Source: Methanocella_A sp963792125
Lineage (GTDB): Archaea; Halobacteriota; Methanocellia; Methanocellales; Methanocellaceae
DNA: 64,000 nucleotides
Assembly (NCBI GenBank): GCA_963792125.1
Contig: CAWBVA010000012.1
Coordinates: 744,001 to 808,000, forward strand
Direction of reading: 5' to 3'
Shown here: one piece after another, positions 8,683 through 17,760 of the stretch
Layout: the number at the start of each line of letters is the position of its first letter
How positions within the stretch are numbered: the first letter of the stretch is position 1
Notes under the pieces: generated by a model
What the model saw: only the letters and a program-made list of their open reading frames with translations
Databases searched by the model: none
Told to the model about the DNA's origin: nothing
Made by a program: the position numbers and the translations under genes

Positions 8683-9510
8683 TCACTGCCGGCCCTTGAG
8701 CACTTCGTTCATGCTCCCGCTCCGGAACCCGGCGAGGTCGAGCGTCACGTAGGTGAAGCCAATTTTCTTCAGCCGGTCTACTATGTCATCCCGGTATTTG
8801 AGGACGTCGGACAGCTCGTTCTCCGGCACCTCTACTCTTGCCAGGTCGCCGTGGTAGCGGACGCGGAGCTGGGTGAAACCGTAGCAGTGCAATACCTTTT
8901 CCGCCTCGTTCACCATGAGCAGCCGGTCCTTCGTGATTTCTGTGTCGTAGGGAATCCTCGTGGCGAGGCAGGCACGGGATGGCCGGTCCCAGGTAGGCAG
9001 GCCTAATTCTTTCGAGAGCTGTCGTATCTCTGACTTGTAGAGGCCCGCTTCCCGGAGCGGGCTGCGGATGCCAAGCTCCTGCATCGCCCGCTCGCCCGGC
9101 CGGTAGTCCGCCTCGTCGTCCATGTTGGAGCCGTCCACGATGTAGCCCAGTTCCAGCACTTCCTTCAGCCGCGTCATCGCGTCGAACCGCCCCCGCTTGC
9201 AGACGTAGCATCGTTCCGGCGTGTTGGCGACGAACTGCTGGTTCCTCATCTCGTCGGATTTGATGGCGATGTGGCGCACGCCCAGGTCCTTCGCGATCAT
9301 CGCGGCGCTGTCCGCATCCTCGCGCGGAGTGATCTCAGAGATGGCGGTGGCTGCTGCCACTTTATCCACTCCGAGGGTATCGACGGCACACTTCAGCAGC
9401 AGCGTCGAGTCGACGCCGCCGGAGAACGCGACGAGGACGCTGCCCATCTGCTCAAGAGCCAGCCGGAGCCTGAACAATTTATCCTCGAGGCCGGGTTCGG
9501 TCAGTGTCAT
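8683..9510 (-). CDS. larE: LarE, ATP-dependent sulfur transferase for nickel-pincer cofactor
   Basis: LarE adenylates the dicarboxylated nicotinate mononucleotide and donates sulfur. The PP-loop SGGVDSTLLL is at residues about 31-40. Cysteines are seen in ERCYVCKRGRFD and RPSRACLATRIPYDT, a total of three in the positions used by the [4Fe-4S]-type LarE rather than only the single sacrificial Cys. I chose ATG 9510 over the in-frame TTG at 9522. It has 275 residues, normal for the family, and overlaps nothing upstream. larC follows immediately. larB is not in the window. Confidence 0.9.
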   Translation of the reverse strand: MTLTEPGLEDKLFRLRLALEQMGSVLVAFSGGVDSTLLLKCAVDTLGVDKVAAATAISEITPREDADSAAMIAKDLGVRHIAIKSDEMRNQQFVANTPERCYVCKRGRFDAMTRLKEVLELGYIVDGSNMDDEADYRPGERAMQELGIRSPLREAGLYKSEIRQLSKELGLPTWDRPSRACLATRIPYDTEITKDRLLMVNEAEKVLHCYGFTQLRVRYHGDLARVEVPENELSDVLKYRDDIVDRLKKIGFTYVTLDLAGFRSGSMNEVLKGRQ

Positions 9511-9540
9511 TGTTATCCACAAATACTAGTCGCGCATCCG

Positions 9541-9550
9541 TAAATATAGT
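9541..9550 (-). promoter_or_regulatory. TATA box of larE-larC
   Basis: Minus-strand ACTATATTTA lies about 35 bases upstream of the larE ATG, predicting a very short leader (about 10 bases). Confidence 0.45.
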
Positions 9551-9788
9551 TTGTATGCGGGCAATGCAACCGAAATAGCGCACTGAAAATAATCGCCCCG
9601 GCCGACTGACGGGAAGGATGCGGCAGAATGAGCAAAAGCGACGGGTGACCGCAGAGCGTGGTTGCGCTATGATGTAATTAAAGCCGTACATCGGGTTACT
9701 TTTAGTACGGACACTGGGAAAGATTTTGAAGTAGCGCGGGAATGAGTCCGGCTAACCAACGAACGCGAGTCTTCAGGTATACCGTATT

Positions 9789-12450
9789 ATGACAACCAAG
9801 AGAAAGAAACAGGCTTTTATTCCTCCGTCGTCCGTCAGCTACGCGACATTATCGCATACGGACGAGGAGATTCTGGGGCTGTTCGAGCCTTCGGTCCGAC
9901 AGTGGTGGACAGGCCACTTCGGGCATATGAAGAAGGTCAACAACGGCTACTTCACCCCTCCCCAGCGGCTGGCCATCCCTCTCATCCACCAGGGTAAGAA
10001 TGTGCTCATCTGCAGCCCGACCGGCTCAGGCAAGACGCTGTCGGCGTTCACCTCGATCATCAACGAGCTGTTCCTGATCGCCGACTCCGAGCACGGGCTG
10101 GAGAACAGTGTCTATTGCATCTACATCTCCCCGCTTAAGTCGCTGGCGAACGACATCCACAAGAACCTCGGGGAGCCGCTGAGCGAAATAAGCAAGCTGT
10201 ACGGCGACGAGAAGCTGATCCGGCATGCCATCCGCCACGGTGACACGGCCACCGACGAGCGGGCCGCCATGCTGCGGAAGACGCCGCACATCCTCAACAC
10301 CACGCCGGAGACGCTGGCTATCCTGCTGAACTCCCCCAAGTTCGTGGAGAAGCTGGCGACGGTCCGCTGGGTGATCGTCGACGAAATCCACTCGATGGCC
10401 GATACGAAGCGCGGCGTATTCCTGTCGCTGGGGCTGGAGCGCCTCGCGGAAGTCACCACGCAGCCGTTCGTCCGCATCGGGTGCAGTGCCACCGTGGAGC
10501 CGCTGGACCGGATCGCCGAGTTCCTGGCCGGCTGCGAAAATGGCGCCTCGAGAGAAGTGTCGATCGTCGACACCCGGTTCGTCCGCGAGTTCGACCTGAA
10601 GCTGCTCTGCCCGGTGCCCAACCTGATCGAGGCCCCGGCACCGGAGGTCAACAAGGCGCTGTATAGCATGATCCACGGCCTCATCCAGAAGAGCAAGAAC
10701 ACGCTGGTCTTCACGAACACCCGGAGCGGAGCCGAGCGTATCCTTTACCACCTCCGCCGGGACTACCCGGAATTTTACACGGAGGAGAACTCGGGCTGCC
10801 ATCACGGCTCGCTCTCCAAAGGCGGCCGCCTCGACATCGAGGACAAGCTGAAGAGCGGGCACGGTCAAGCTGGTCACATCGTCCACCTCGCTGGAGCTGG
10901 GCATCGACATGCCGTACCTGGACCTCGTCATCCAGGTCGGATCGCCGAAGTCCGTATCCGCGCTGCTGCAGCGTGTCGGCAGGGCCGGCCACAGCCTGGG
11001 ACAGGTCGTCAAGGGCCGGGTCATCGCGCTCGACAGGGACGAGCTGATCGAGTGCGCCGTGATGCTGAAGAAGGCGCAGGAAGGCTTCATCGACGGCATC
11101 TCCATACCGGAGAACTGCCTGGACGTCTTAACGCAGCATGTGTTCGGCATGGCTATCAAAGAGCCGATGGAGCTCGAACGTGTCAAGCGGATCGTGAGAC
11201 GGTCCTACTGCTACCGGAATCTGTCCGACCACGACTTCATGAGCATGCTCAACTACCTGGCCGGCAACCTGCCGGGCATGGAGGACCGGAGCATCTACGG
11301 GAAGATATGGTACGACCCGGAGACACAGAAGATCGGCAAACGTGGCAAGCTGGCAAGGATGATCTACTACACGAACATCGGCACCATCCCCGACGAGTTC
11401 GCCTGCGACGTAATGACGCGCAGCGACCAGAAATGGGTGGGCAAGCTGGACGAGCAGTACCTGGAGAAAGTTGCAGAAAGGCGACGTGTTCGTGCTCGGC
11501 GGCAAGTTCTACGAGTTCAGTACCGCCGGGGCAGCAAGGTCTACGTGGACCCGTCCAGCAGCCGTCCTACGGTCCCGTCATGGTTCTCGGAACGACTGCC
11601 GCTGTCCTTCGATCTGGGGCTGCACATCCTCGACTTCCGGGGCATGATGGCGAAGCGCATCGGAGACCGCAGCACCTACAAGTGGCTGCTGGAGACCTAC
11701 CCGGTCGACAAGAACACCGCAGCCAGCATCTACCAGATATTCGACGAGCAGAAGCGCTACATCGGCGCGGACTCCATATCGACGAGGAAGCGGTTCATCA
11801 TCGAGGAGCATGCCGACAAGATACACTTCCGCCGCTACTACTATTTCCAGTCCAACTACGGCCGGCCGACCAACGACGGCCTCAGCCGCATCCTGGCATA
11901 CATCATCTCCCGGGAGCGCACCAGCAACGTGACACTGTCGGTGAGCGACAGCGGGTTCTTCGTGTCCGTGCCGCTGTCCAAGAAGCTGGACGTGAAAGGA
12001 TATCTCCAGTCGCTGGACGAGACCCGGGCCCGGGAACTGCTGCGCCTGTCGCTGGAGGAATCCCAGCTGCTCAAGCGCATGTTCCGCATCAACGCCACCC
12101 GGTCGCTCATGATCCTGCGCAACTACAAGGGACACCAGAAGAGCGCCAAACGCCAGCAGGTATCCGCGGACATGATGCTGTCCTACGCCCACCGGCTGGA
12201 GGACTTCGCGGTGCTGGAGGAAGCCTACCGCGAAATCATCGAGGACAAGCTGGAGATCGCCCACATCCAGCAGATCGTGCGGGAGATGAAGGACGGCTCC
12301 ATGGAAGTGGAGGTCATCCAGGTGGAGACGCCGAGCCCGATGTCGTTTGGTATAGCGTCATTATCGGCTTCGGATGTGGTCCTTGCAGAGGATAAGACGT
12401 CGCTGCTCAAGGAGTTCCACAAGCGGGTGATGGAGAAGATTGCGGCATGA
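9789..12450 (+). CDS. Lhr-family DExH helicase, frameshifted
   Basis: Large superfamily 2 helicase. Walker A is CSPTGSGKT (residues about 75-83), the DExH box is VDEIHSM, motif III lies in GCSATVEP, and motif VI is QRVGRAGHS. Three indels are inferred: an extra G near 10858 (SGTVKLVTSSTSLELGID is restored when it is removed), an extra A near 11468 and a missing C near 11516 that cancel each other (LQKGDVFVLGGKFYEF appears between them). The corrected length is 886 residues, normal for archaeal Lhr proteins, which act on nucleic acids in repair or RNA metabolism. The next gene is a PdeM-like phosphoesterase, a pairing also seen in bacterial repair clusters. Confidence 0.88.
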
Positions 12451-12872
12451 GCGTGTCGAATAACGGGTTTATCGTTGTAATCCGGGAACACGAGGACCGG
12501 GGCTCTCGCGCGCGCGTGCCCATGCCCATGCTGACCTTGTCTCCAATCGCCAGAATAGTCTCCGGCGCCGCGCGCCAAAGGGTGGGAGGGCGGGTAGCAC
12601 CTATCCTCTGCCGGAGGCAGCATACGACGGGACCCGGCGTGCAAGAAGATACGATTTTGACAGGGCGAGACAACCTCCAGGGCAGGACACCTTCTCTGAC
12701 GATGACGGATCAAGAGGGGGCTCCCGCCCCCTCTAGTCGCTCCGCGCTAACGCGCTCCGCTGGACTCCCCCGGCTACGACCGCTCCGCTTCGCTACGCGG
12801 TAAGATCAAACAGCCTGCCCTGTGCAATGGTATTTCACGGTTGATCAATGATACTGCGAGAGTGACAGGCAC
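12451..12872. other. 422-base gap with (CG)5 element and GC hairpin
   Basis: No convincing gene. It contains CGCGCGCGCG at 12507-12516, a strong hairpin AGAGGGGGC/GCCCCCTCT at 12713-12734 with a 4-base loop, and a following run of GCTCCGC-type words to about 12800. The hairpin lies too far (about 260 bases) from the helicase stop to be an obvious terminator for it. Confidence 0.5.
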
Positions 12873-13598
12873 ATGAAGGTCGAGTACTTCAACGGTGCGG
12901 CCTACTTCCCAGAGGCGGGCGCCTGTGCCGTCGCCGACGTGCACATCGGCATCGAGGCGGCGATACAGGCGGAGGGCTTTGCCATGCCCCTCGATGAAGA
13001 CAGGGAGCTGCTGGACCGGTTCAAGTCCATCGTCAAGCGGTTCAATCCGAAAGTGATGGTGCTCGACGGCGACGTGCTCCACGAGTTCGGCCGCCTGCGG
13101 AGGAACGCCAAGAAGTCTTTCGACCATATCATGCTCGCGCTGCTCTCCTCGGTAGACGAGGTGATAGTGATAACGGGTTCGCATGATAAGATGATCGATA
13201 CGGCGCTGCTCGATATCGACGGCATCAAGTGCGAGCCGTTCTATTTTTCCAGCGGCATCCTGTTCGGCCACGGGGACGTCATCCCCTCCCGGGCGAAAGA
13301 CAGCGATGTGGAGCTGATCGTCATCGGCCACGACCACCCGACGCTGGACGTGGAAATGAAAAAGGAGCCGTGTTTCCTGTACGGCAAAAAGGCCTGGCGC
13401 GGCAAGGACATTCTGGTGCTGCCGGCATTCAATCCGCTGTGCGCAGGAACGTCGATTAACCGTCTTGACTCGTGGGATTTTCTGTCGCCGTTCATACGCG
13501 AAGGCGACATCGGAGCCTACCGGCCGATCATCGTGGTCGGGGGCGAGATGCTGGAGTTCCCGCCGCTGCGGGAGTTCCGGGACGTGCTCGAGTTTTGA
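12873..13598 (+). CDS. PdeM/SbcD-related metallophosphoesterase
   Basis: Calcineurin-like phosphoesterase, 241 residues. Metal-binding motifs are visible in order: ADVHIG (DxH), LDGDVLHEF (GDxxH-like), GSHDK (in place of GNHD), GHGD and IGHDHP (GHxH-like). The Asn-to-Ser change in the GNHD motif is notable but occurs in some relatives. The group includes the ligase-associated PdeM enzymes, and the adjacent Lhr helicase supports a nucleic-acid role. Start ATG 12873. The 3' end runs into a CACAGAGG-type repeat area. Confidence 0.82.
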   Translation: MKVEYFNGAAYFPEAGACAVADVHIGIEAAIQAEGFAMPLDEDRELLDRFKSIVKRFNPKVMVLDGDVLHEFGRLRRNAKKSFDHIMLALLSSVDEVIVITGSHDKMIDTALLDIDGIKCEPFYFSSGILFGHGDVIPSRAKDSDVELIVIGHDHPTLDVEMKKEPCFLYGKKAWRGKDILVLPAFNPLCAGTSINRLDSWDFLSPFIREGDIGAYRPIIVVGGEMLEFPPLREFRDVLEF

Positions 13599-13627
13599 GG
13601 CCTCGGAGGGTTCGTGAGGGCACGGAG

Positions 13628-14867
13628 TTATTCAACACAGGGTACGCAGAGGCCAGAGGACGGCACAGAGGATTTTAATGCAGAGGCTGCTTCAACGAGC
13701 TTCCTGCAATCGACCAGGCCGGGCGTATCCCGGGAAGTATGGATGATTTCGGCGGTCAGTTCCATGATATGGTCGGATGTCAGCGCGATGGCCGGCCTCC
13801 CGCTCTGTATGAAGATCATGTGGTCGCCCGCGTACCACTGCTCGCCTTCGACGAGACTGCCATGGCCGCCGAACGCCTCGCGCGCGTTTTGCTCGATCGT
13901 CTCGGGGCAACCGTAGAAGGAAAAGGCGGTCTTTCCTTTCATGTATCCCATGCCGTCGATGTTGACCGCGAAGGTTACACGGTCGAGCTCCTTGCCGTAG
14001 CGGTTCAGGTAATCGAGCTCGCCGGCAGCGCTGTAATGCTCTTCTCCACTGATGGCAACGATCTCGACACCCGCCTTCCCCCGGTAATCACGGAGCATCT
14101 CCGTCAGCAGCATCAGCGTGACGACGCCGGACCCGTTGTCCAGCGCGCCGGGAGTGGTCGGCCTGGCGTCGATATGAGCACAGACGACGATCTTCTTCTT
14201 AGCGCCGGGATTTTTGCGGGCGACCACATTGCAGGCTGTAGAAGGTATGCGCCTGGCATCGATGGCCAGCCTGAGACTGGGCGCCCGAGCCAGATGCGAT
14301 CTCCTCTCCGATTACATCGGTACAATACACCGACGGTATGTCAAAGTCGCCGTCGTCGAACAGGGGATAAGGATACAGGGCGCCCATCAGCGCCGGGTTT
14401 TTGCCAGTAGCGGTCACGATGGCTGCCGGCTGCTTCTTATCGAGCATGGCGATGGTTTTCCGGTGGTGCTCCGGGTTGTAGAACGGGTAGTTCCGGGGCA
14501 TCAGGTGCTCGGCGCACAGCTCGTCTTTCATGAGCAGGATTTTGCCTTTACATCGACACTTCATGAGCTCTGCCATCGTGGATGCTGTGACCAGACCGGC
14601 GGTCACGTCACACCCCGGCGAGAAGGGGCTGGCAAACACTTCACAGGAGCGCCCGTCGAATGTCAGTGACACTTCGCTGCTCTCATAGTCCAGGCACGGG
14701 AAAGAGGTCATGTCAATGTCGTATCCCCATGATTTCACCGCTTTTGCGAAGAAGTCCGTGGCCTCACGGTTCCCGGACGACCCAAGCCGCCGGCCCGGCT
14801 TCATGTTGCACAGGGTTTCCAGATACGACCTGGCCTTTGCCGTTTCTGTGTTAAAAGATACGCTCAT
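13628..14867 (-). CDS. M28 family zinc peptidase, frameshifted
   Basis: Aminopeptidase-type metallopeptidase. The first frame starts at ATG 14867 (MSVSFNTETAKARSYLETL) and runs to about 14287. The second carries the catalytic domain: CAHIDARPTTPGALDNGSG, SGEEHYSAAGE, VNIDGMG and SDHIMEL give the expected His, Asp, Glu-Glu, Asp and His zinc/catalytic positions. One extra base near 14287 joins the frames into 412 residues. A PA-type insert may lie in the middle (residues about 70-150). The last 15 codons or so are written in the CAGAGG-type repeat, so the natural C terminus may be altered. Confidence 0.82.
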
Positions 14868-15072
14868 GTTTACACCTTTAATTATATCAATCTAATATTG
14901 TATGCATCCAATATGGTATTAGTATAGTATTTATAGCTATCGCTTTGCAAGTGCATGCACAACATTATCATGCGGACAAATCATCAGATTAAACTAACAT
15001 AAAAAATGGCAGGGTGGTAGCTCTGGCGCACTTTGTGCCCTTAGTGGCCTCCGTGCCCTTCATGTCCAATAT

Positions 15073-15252
15073 TTACTCGTCACAGGGCTTGCCGGCGATG
15101 CACCAGTTCTCCTTTTTGACGTCGTGGAAGATCACATGGACCGCGCTGGCAGGCACGTCTTCCTTGACAAAGGCATCGGTGATCGCTTTCGCAATGCGCT
15201 TCTTCTGCTCCCGGGTTCTGCCTTCCCACAGGTTGACTTCAATTACTGGCAT
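15073..15252 (-). CDS. 4-oxalocrotonate tautomerase family protein (59 aa)
   Basis: Minus-strand frame of 59 residues starting MPVIEVNLWEGRTREQKKR. Pro2, the catalytic base of the tautomerase superfamily, is present, followed by the usual beta-alpha-beta layout (AKAITDAFVKE, then VHVIFHDVKKENWCIAGKP). Length is typical for 4-OT monomers, which form hexamers. Its physiological substrate in archaea is unknown. It is preceded on the same strand by the TPR gene, whose stop is 40 bases away. Confidence 0.85.
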   Translation of the reverse strand: MPVIEVNLWEGRTREQKKRIAKAITDAFVKEDVPASAVHVIFHDVKKENWCIAGKPCDE

Positions 15253-15291
15253 AACTGTACTATAAGGCAGAGAAAAAGATAAAACGTTTGC

Positions 15292-15957
15292 CTACAGGTG
15301 CCCCAGCGTTTTCTTCGCGAAGGGATAAAAGGCTTCCAGCATTCGCCTTGAATGCTCGTTTTTATGCCTGTTGACCATTTCGGTGATCCGGTCGATATCG
15401 CGCTTCATGTATTCCATGGCCACGTAGGTCATCTGGTAGGAGATACCCCGTCCCCGTCGCCTCGCCCAGTAGGACGCCTTTTTCAGGCCATAGGCCTCGA
15501 AAATATAGCCCAGGTACAGGTACACGTTGTAGTCTGTCTGGTCCCCGGCCATGATCGCGGTGCAGAACCAGTATATCGCTCGCTCTACGTCACCGGACCA
15601 GAAGTAGCACTCTGCGAGCCTCCGGCAGAGCGGGCTTTTGATAAGGGACTTTGCAATGCCATCTTTCAATACTTCGATCGCCTGCTGGTAATTTTTCATG
15701 CCCATATGGTAAGTGGCAATCCAGTAGTAGGCCAGGTAAAAGTCCGGCTCCCGGTGCCGGGCCTCCTCGAACCGGAAGATCTCACTCTTCCTCACGTTGT
15801 CCTCGGCCAGGTAATCCTGTATGGCCTTCGCCAGCGCCTGGTCATGAGACGGGAACCTCGGGTCGGGCAAATCCTTGATGGTAGCGTCATAGACCTCGCG
15901 CAGGTCGATGGCCGGTTCCTCCGGCTTTTCGCCTTTGAAAACTTCAAGCAGCCCCAT
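15292..15957 (-). CDS. TPR-like repeat protein
   Basis: 221 residues, no membrane segments. Paired helices with TPR-like spacing are seen at about residues 70-160 (YLAYYWIATYHMGMKNYQQAIE, RRLAECYFWSGDVERAIYWF, VYLYLGYIFEAYGLKKASYW). A strong TATA (AATATATATG, minus strand, near 15988-16001) and GAGGCGT before ATG 15957 support start and expression. It likely acts as a protein-binding scaffold; the partner is unknown. Confidence 0.75.
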   Translation of the reverse strand: MGLLEVFKGEKPEEPAIDLREVYDATIKDLPDPRFPSHDQALAKAIQDYLAEDNVRKSEIFRFEEARHREPDFYLAYYWIATYHMGMKNYQQAIEVLKDGIAKSLIKSPLCRRLAECYFWSGDVERAIYWFCTAIMAGDQTDYNVYLYLGYIFEAYGLKKASYWARRRGRGISYQMTYVAMEYMKRDIDRITEMVNRHKNEHSRRMLEAFYPFAKKTLGHL

Positions 15958-16065
15958 GACACGCCTCGATCAAAACTACGACCTGCGCATATATATTCGT
16001 TACCTGTGTGCCATAATGATGTCCATTTTCCTTGCCAGGCATACGTCGCAGGCCGGGCAGTCGCC

Positions 16066-16073
16066 CGCGCGCG
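16066..16073. repeat. (CG)4 intergenic element
   Basis: CGCGCGCG followed by AGCGTGACCGG, in the 264-base divergent gap between the TPR gene and the exported protein gene. It is similar in sequence to the copies at 1104 and 33581. Confidence 0.5.
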
Positions 16074-16221
16074 AGCGTGACCGGACAGAAGGCAAACCAC
16101 ATTACTATCATGTCCTGCCGTTGCGGTCTCCTTCACGACAATAGCTCGCAGGCCCTGCTCCGCAACTTCCCCCGGTCAGTTTTAAGCGTACGCGGCCCGT
16201 ACTCACCGTCGGGGATGCGAA

Positions 16222-16683
16222 TTGAAGGTTCTGGCGATCTTACTGCTGGCATCAGTGCTGCTGCTCGGCAGTGCTGCCATGGCGCAGCAGCAAAATGGCG
16301 GTACGGTGATGGGCGATCTGGACATGCTCAAGTACCGCCTGAACAACGTGAGCGACCAACTCAGCCCTGAGCTCATACACATGCAGACGACCGAGTACCG
16401 GGTCTACGAGCAGCACGCGAGCTTCACGCCTGCGCAGCGACAGGGGGCCATCGCCGAGGCGAATACGGCGATCGCCGATGCGGATCGCTATGACAGCGAG
16501 ATCAACAGCGTAGAACAAGGCCTGAACGCAGTGACGTCACAGTACCGGCCAGCGGCGTTGTCCCGGGTGAATGCGACGATAGCAGAAGGCAAGATGAACA
16601 TACTGAGGGCGGACATAGCCTCGCTGAGGAACGACACGACTGCTCTGCGCCTGTCTGCCGAACGGATAAAGCAGATGACTTGA
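16222..16683 (+). CDS. Exported or membrane-tethered helical protein
   Basis: 153 residues starting at TTG 16222. The N terminus (KVLAILLLASVLLLGSAAMA) is a clear signal peptide with an AMA cleavage-type end, and the mature part is alpha-helical, Asn/Ala-rich and without Cys. A TATA-like TTTTAAGC lies near 16180. No domain recognised. It is followed 77 bases later by tatC, but the palindromes between them suggest separate control. Confidence 0.7.
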   Translation: MKVLAILLLASVLLLGSAAMAQQQNGGTVMGDLDMLKYRLNNVSDQLSPELIHMQTTEYRVYEQHASFTPAQRQGAIAEANTAIADADRYDSEINSVEQGLNAVTSQYRPAALSRVNATIAEGKMNILRADIASLRNDTTALRLSAERIKQMT

Positions 16684-16691
16684 TGGATTAA

Positions 16692-16700
16692 AGATTTATA
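16692..16700 (+). promoter_or_regulatory. TATA box upstream of tatC
   Basis: GATTTATAC lies 60-70 bases before the tatC ATG and immediately before the two tandem palindromes, so a transcript starting 25 bases downstream would begin inside the first palindrome. Confidence 0.45.
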
Positions 16701-16707
16701 CCCGGCT

Positions 16708-16765
16708 CCATAATGTACTCGGTGACATTATGGCCAGAGCCATAATGTACCGGAAACATTATGGC
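16708..16765. promoter_or_regulatory. Two tandem palindromic operators over the tatC start
   Basis: First: CCATAATGT (16708-16716), 8-base spacer, ACATTATGG (16725-16733). Second: GCCATAATGT (16739-16748), 7-base spacer, ACATTATGGC (16756-16765). Arms are perfect and the two share the same half-site. Their centres are about 32 bases apart, three helical turns. The second palindrome includes the tatC start codon. This is the form expected of two dimer sites for a repressor. An RNA hairpin hiding the start codon is the alternative. Confidence 0.7.
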
Positions 16766-17480
16766 TTACGCGCTACCGCCGGACGACAGGGAGATGAGCC
16801 TCGGGGAGCACCTGCGGGAGCTCCGCAACCGTATGGTCATTGTCATCGTGGTCACGCTGGCGCTGATGGCCATCGTCTTCCCGTTCTCCGGGGGCCTGGT
16901 GGACGCCGTGATCGCGCATGTAGTGCCGTCATACGTCAAAATCACTACTTATGCCCCGCTGGAGCTGTTCAAGACCCGGATCACCATCTGCTTTATCGTG
17001 GCCGTCTGTGTCGGATTCCCGCTGCTGGTCTACGAGGCGTTCAGGTTCGCCGCCCCGGGCCTGTACCCGGCCGAAAGGCGGTTCCTTAAGGTCGTCTTCC
17101 CGTTCTCGCTGGCCCTCTTCATCGCCGGCGCATCCGTCGCCTACCTCGTGACGCTGCCGCTGTTCTTCGGCATCGTCATAGGCAACGGCGCGTCCGTCGC
17201 CACGCCAAACCTTTCCCTGGGCGAGACGTTCGGCATCGTCACGAACTTCATGCTCGGGTTCGGCGTCGTATTCCAGGTGCCGCTGGTCATCATGCTGGCC
17301 GTACGCATGCGGCTCGTGAAGCGTGAGACGCTCGTCAAAGGCCGTATAGGCGTGTACGGGCTGTTGTTCGCTTTTGCCATGTTCATCTCGCCAGACCCGA
17401 CGTTCTTCTCTCAGCTGATCGTGCTCGCCATACTCGCGGCGCTCTTCGAAGTGGGGCTGTTCCTGTCCAAATTCATTTAG
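16761..17480 (+). CDS. tatC: Sec-independent protein translocase TatC
   Basis: Twin-arginine translocase core subunit, 239 residues with six membrane segments. The diagnostic start MSLGEHLRELRNRM is at residues 12-25, and the FxAPGLYPAE-type loop (RFAAPGLYPAERRFL) and the ISPDPTF motif are present. ATG 16761 is the first start; ATG 16794 would also give a full TatC but has only GGGAG directly against it. tatC lies just upstream of a hydrogenase small-subunit gene with a Tat signal, which fits co-function. TatA is not in the window. Confidence 0.93.
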   Translation: MAYALPPDDREMSLGEHLRELRNRMVIVIVVTLALMAIVFPFSGGLVDAVIAHVVPSYVKITTYAPLELFKTRITICFIVAVCVGFPLLVYEAFRFAAPGLYPAERRFLKVVFPFSLALFIAGASVAYLVTLPLFFGIVIGNGASVATPNLSLGETFGIVTNFMLGFGVVFQVPLVIMLAVRMRLVKRETLVKGRIGVYGLLFAFAMFISPDPTFFSQLIVLAILAALFEVGLFLSKFI

Positions 17481-17492
17481 ATCGGTTTCCGG

Positions 17493-17652
17493 GAGGGCAC
17501 GGAGACGCTTGCACCACAAGGACACAGAGGCCACAGAGAGGCACAGAGGACATTTTACAATATGGCTGTCACGACACAAGCTTTTTCTTTAAAGTCCTCT
17601 GTGTCGTCCTCTTTGGCCTCTGTGTCCCCTTGGTGAACGTCCCCGCGCCCTC
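17493..17652. repeat. Long inverted repeat of CACAGAGG type
   Basis: Left arm 17493-17551 and right arm 17594-17652, 59 bases each, built from CACAGAGG/CCTCTGTG words and ending GAGGGC...GCCCTC. Pairing is imperfect but extends the full arm, with a 42-base centre. It fills the tatC-vhtG gap without overlapping either gene. A TATA-like CTTTTAAGAG follows at about 17689 and serves vhtG. Confidence 0.75.
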
Positions 17653-17760
17653 TTGCCGACCTCTGTTGCTCCTATAATACGAAAAGGCTTTTAAGAGTAA
17701 GCGTGAAAAGGGTATACAGTATCGAAAACGATCATTACGAGCCCTGCGCTCGGTGGTGGG

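Noticed and set aside
10026..11186. 386-codon minus-strand frame
   Set aside because: Antisense of the helicase gene, no domain.
12713..12734. GC hairpin as terminator of the helicase gene
   Set aside because: About 260 bases past the stop and no T run follows; kept only as part of the gap description.
14995..15065. Small gene after the M28 start region
   Set aside because: Only degenerate repeat words (GCGCACTTTGTGCCC, CTCCGTGCCC); no frame with a start and family match.
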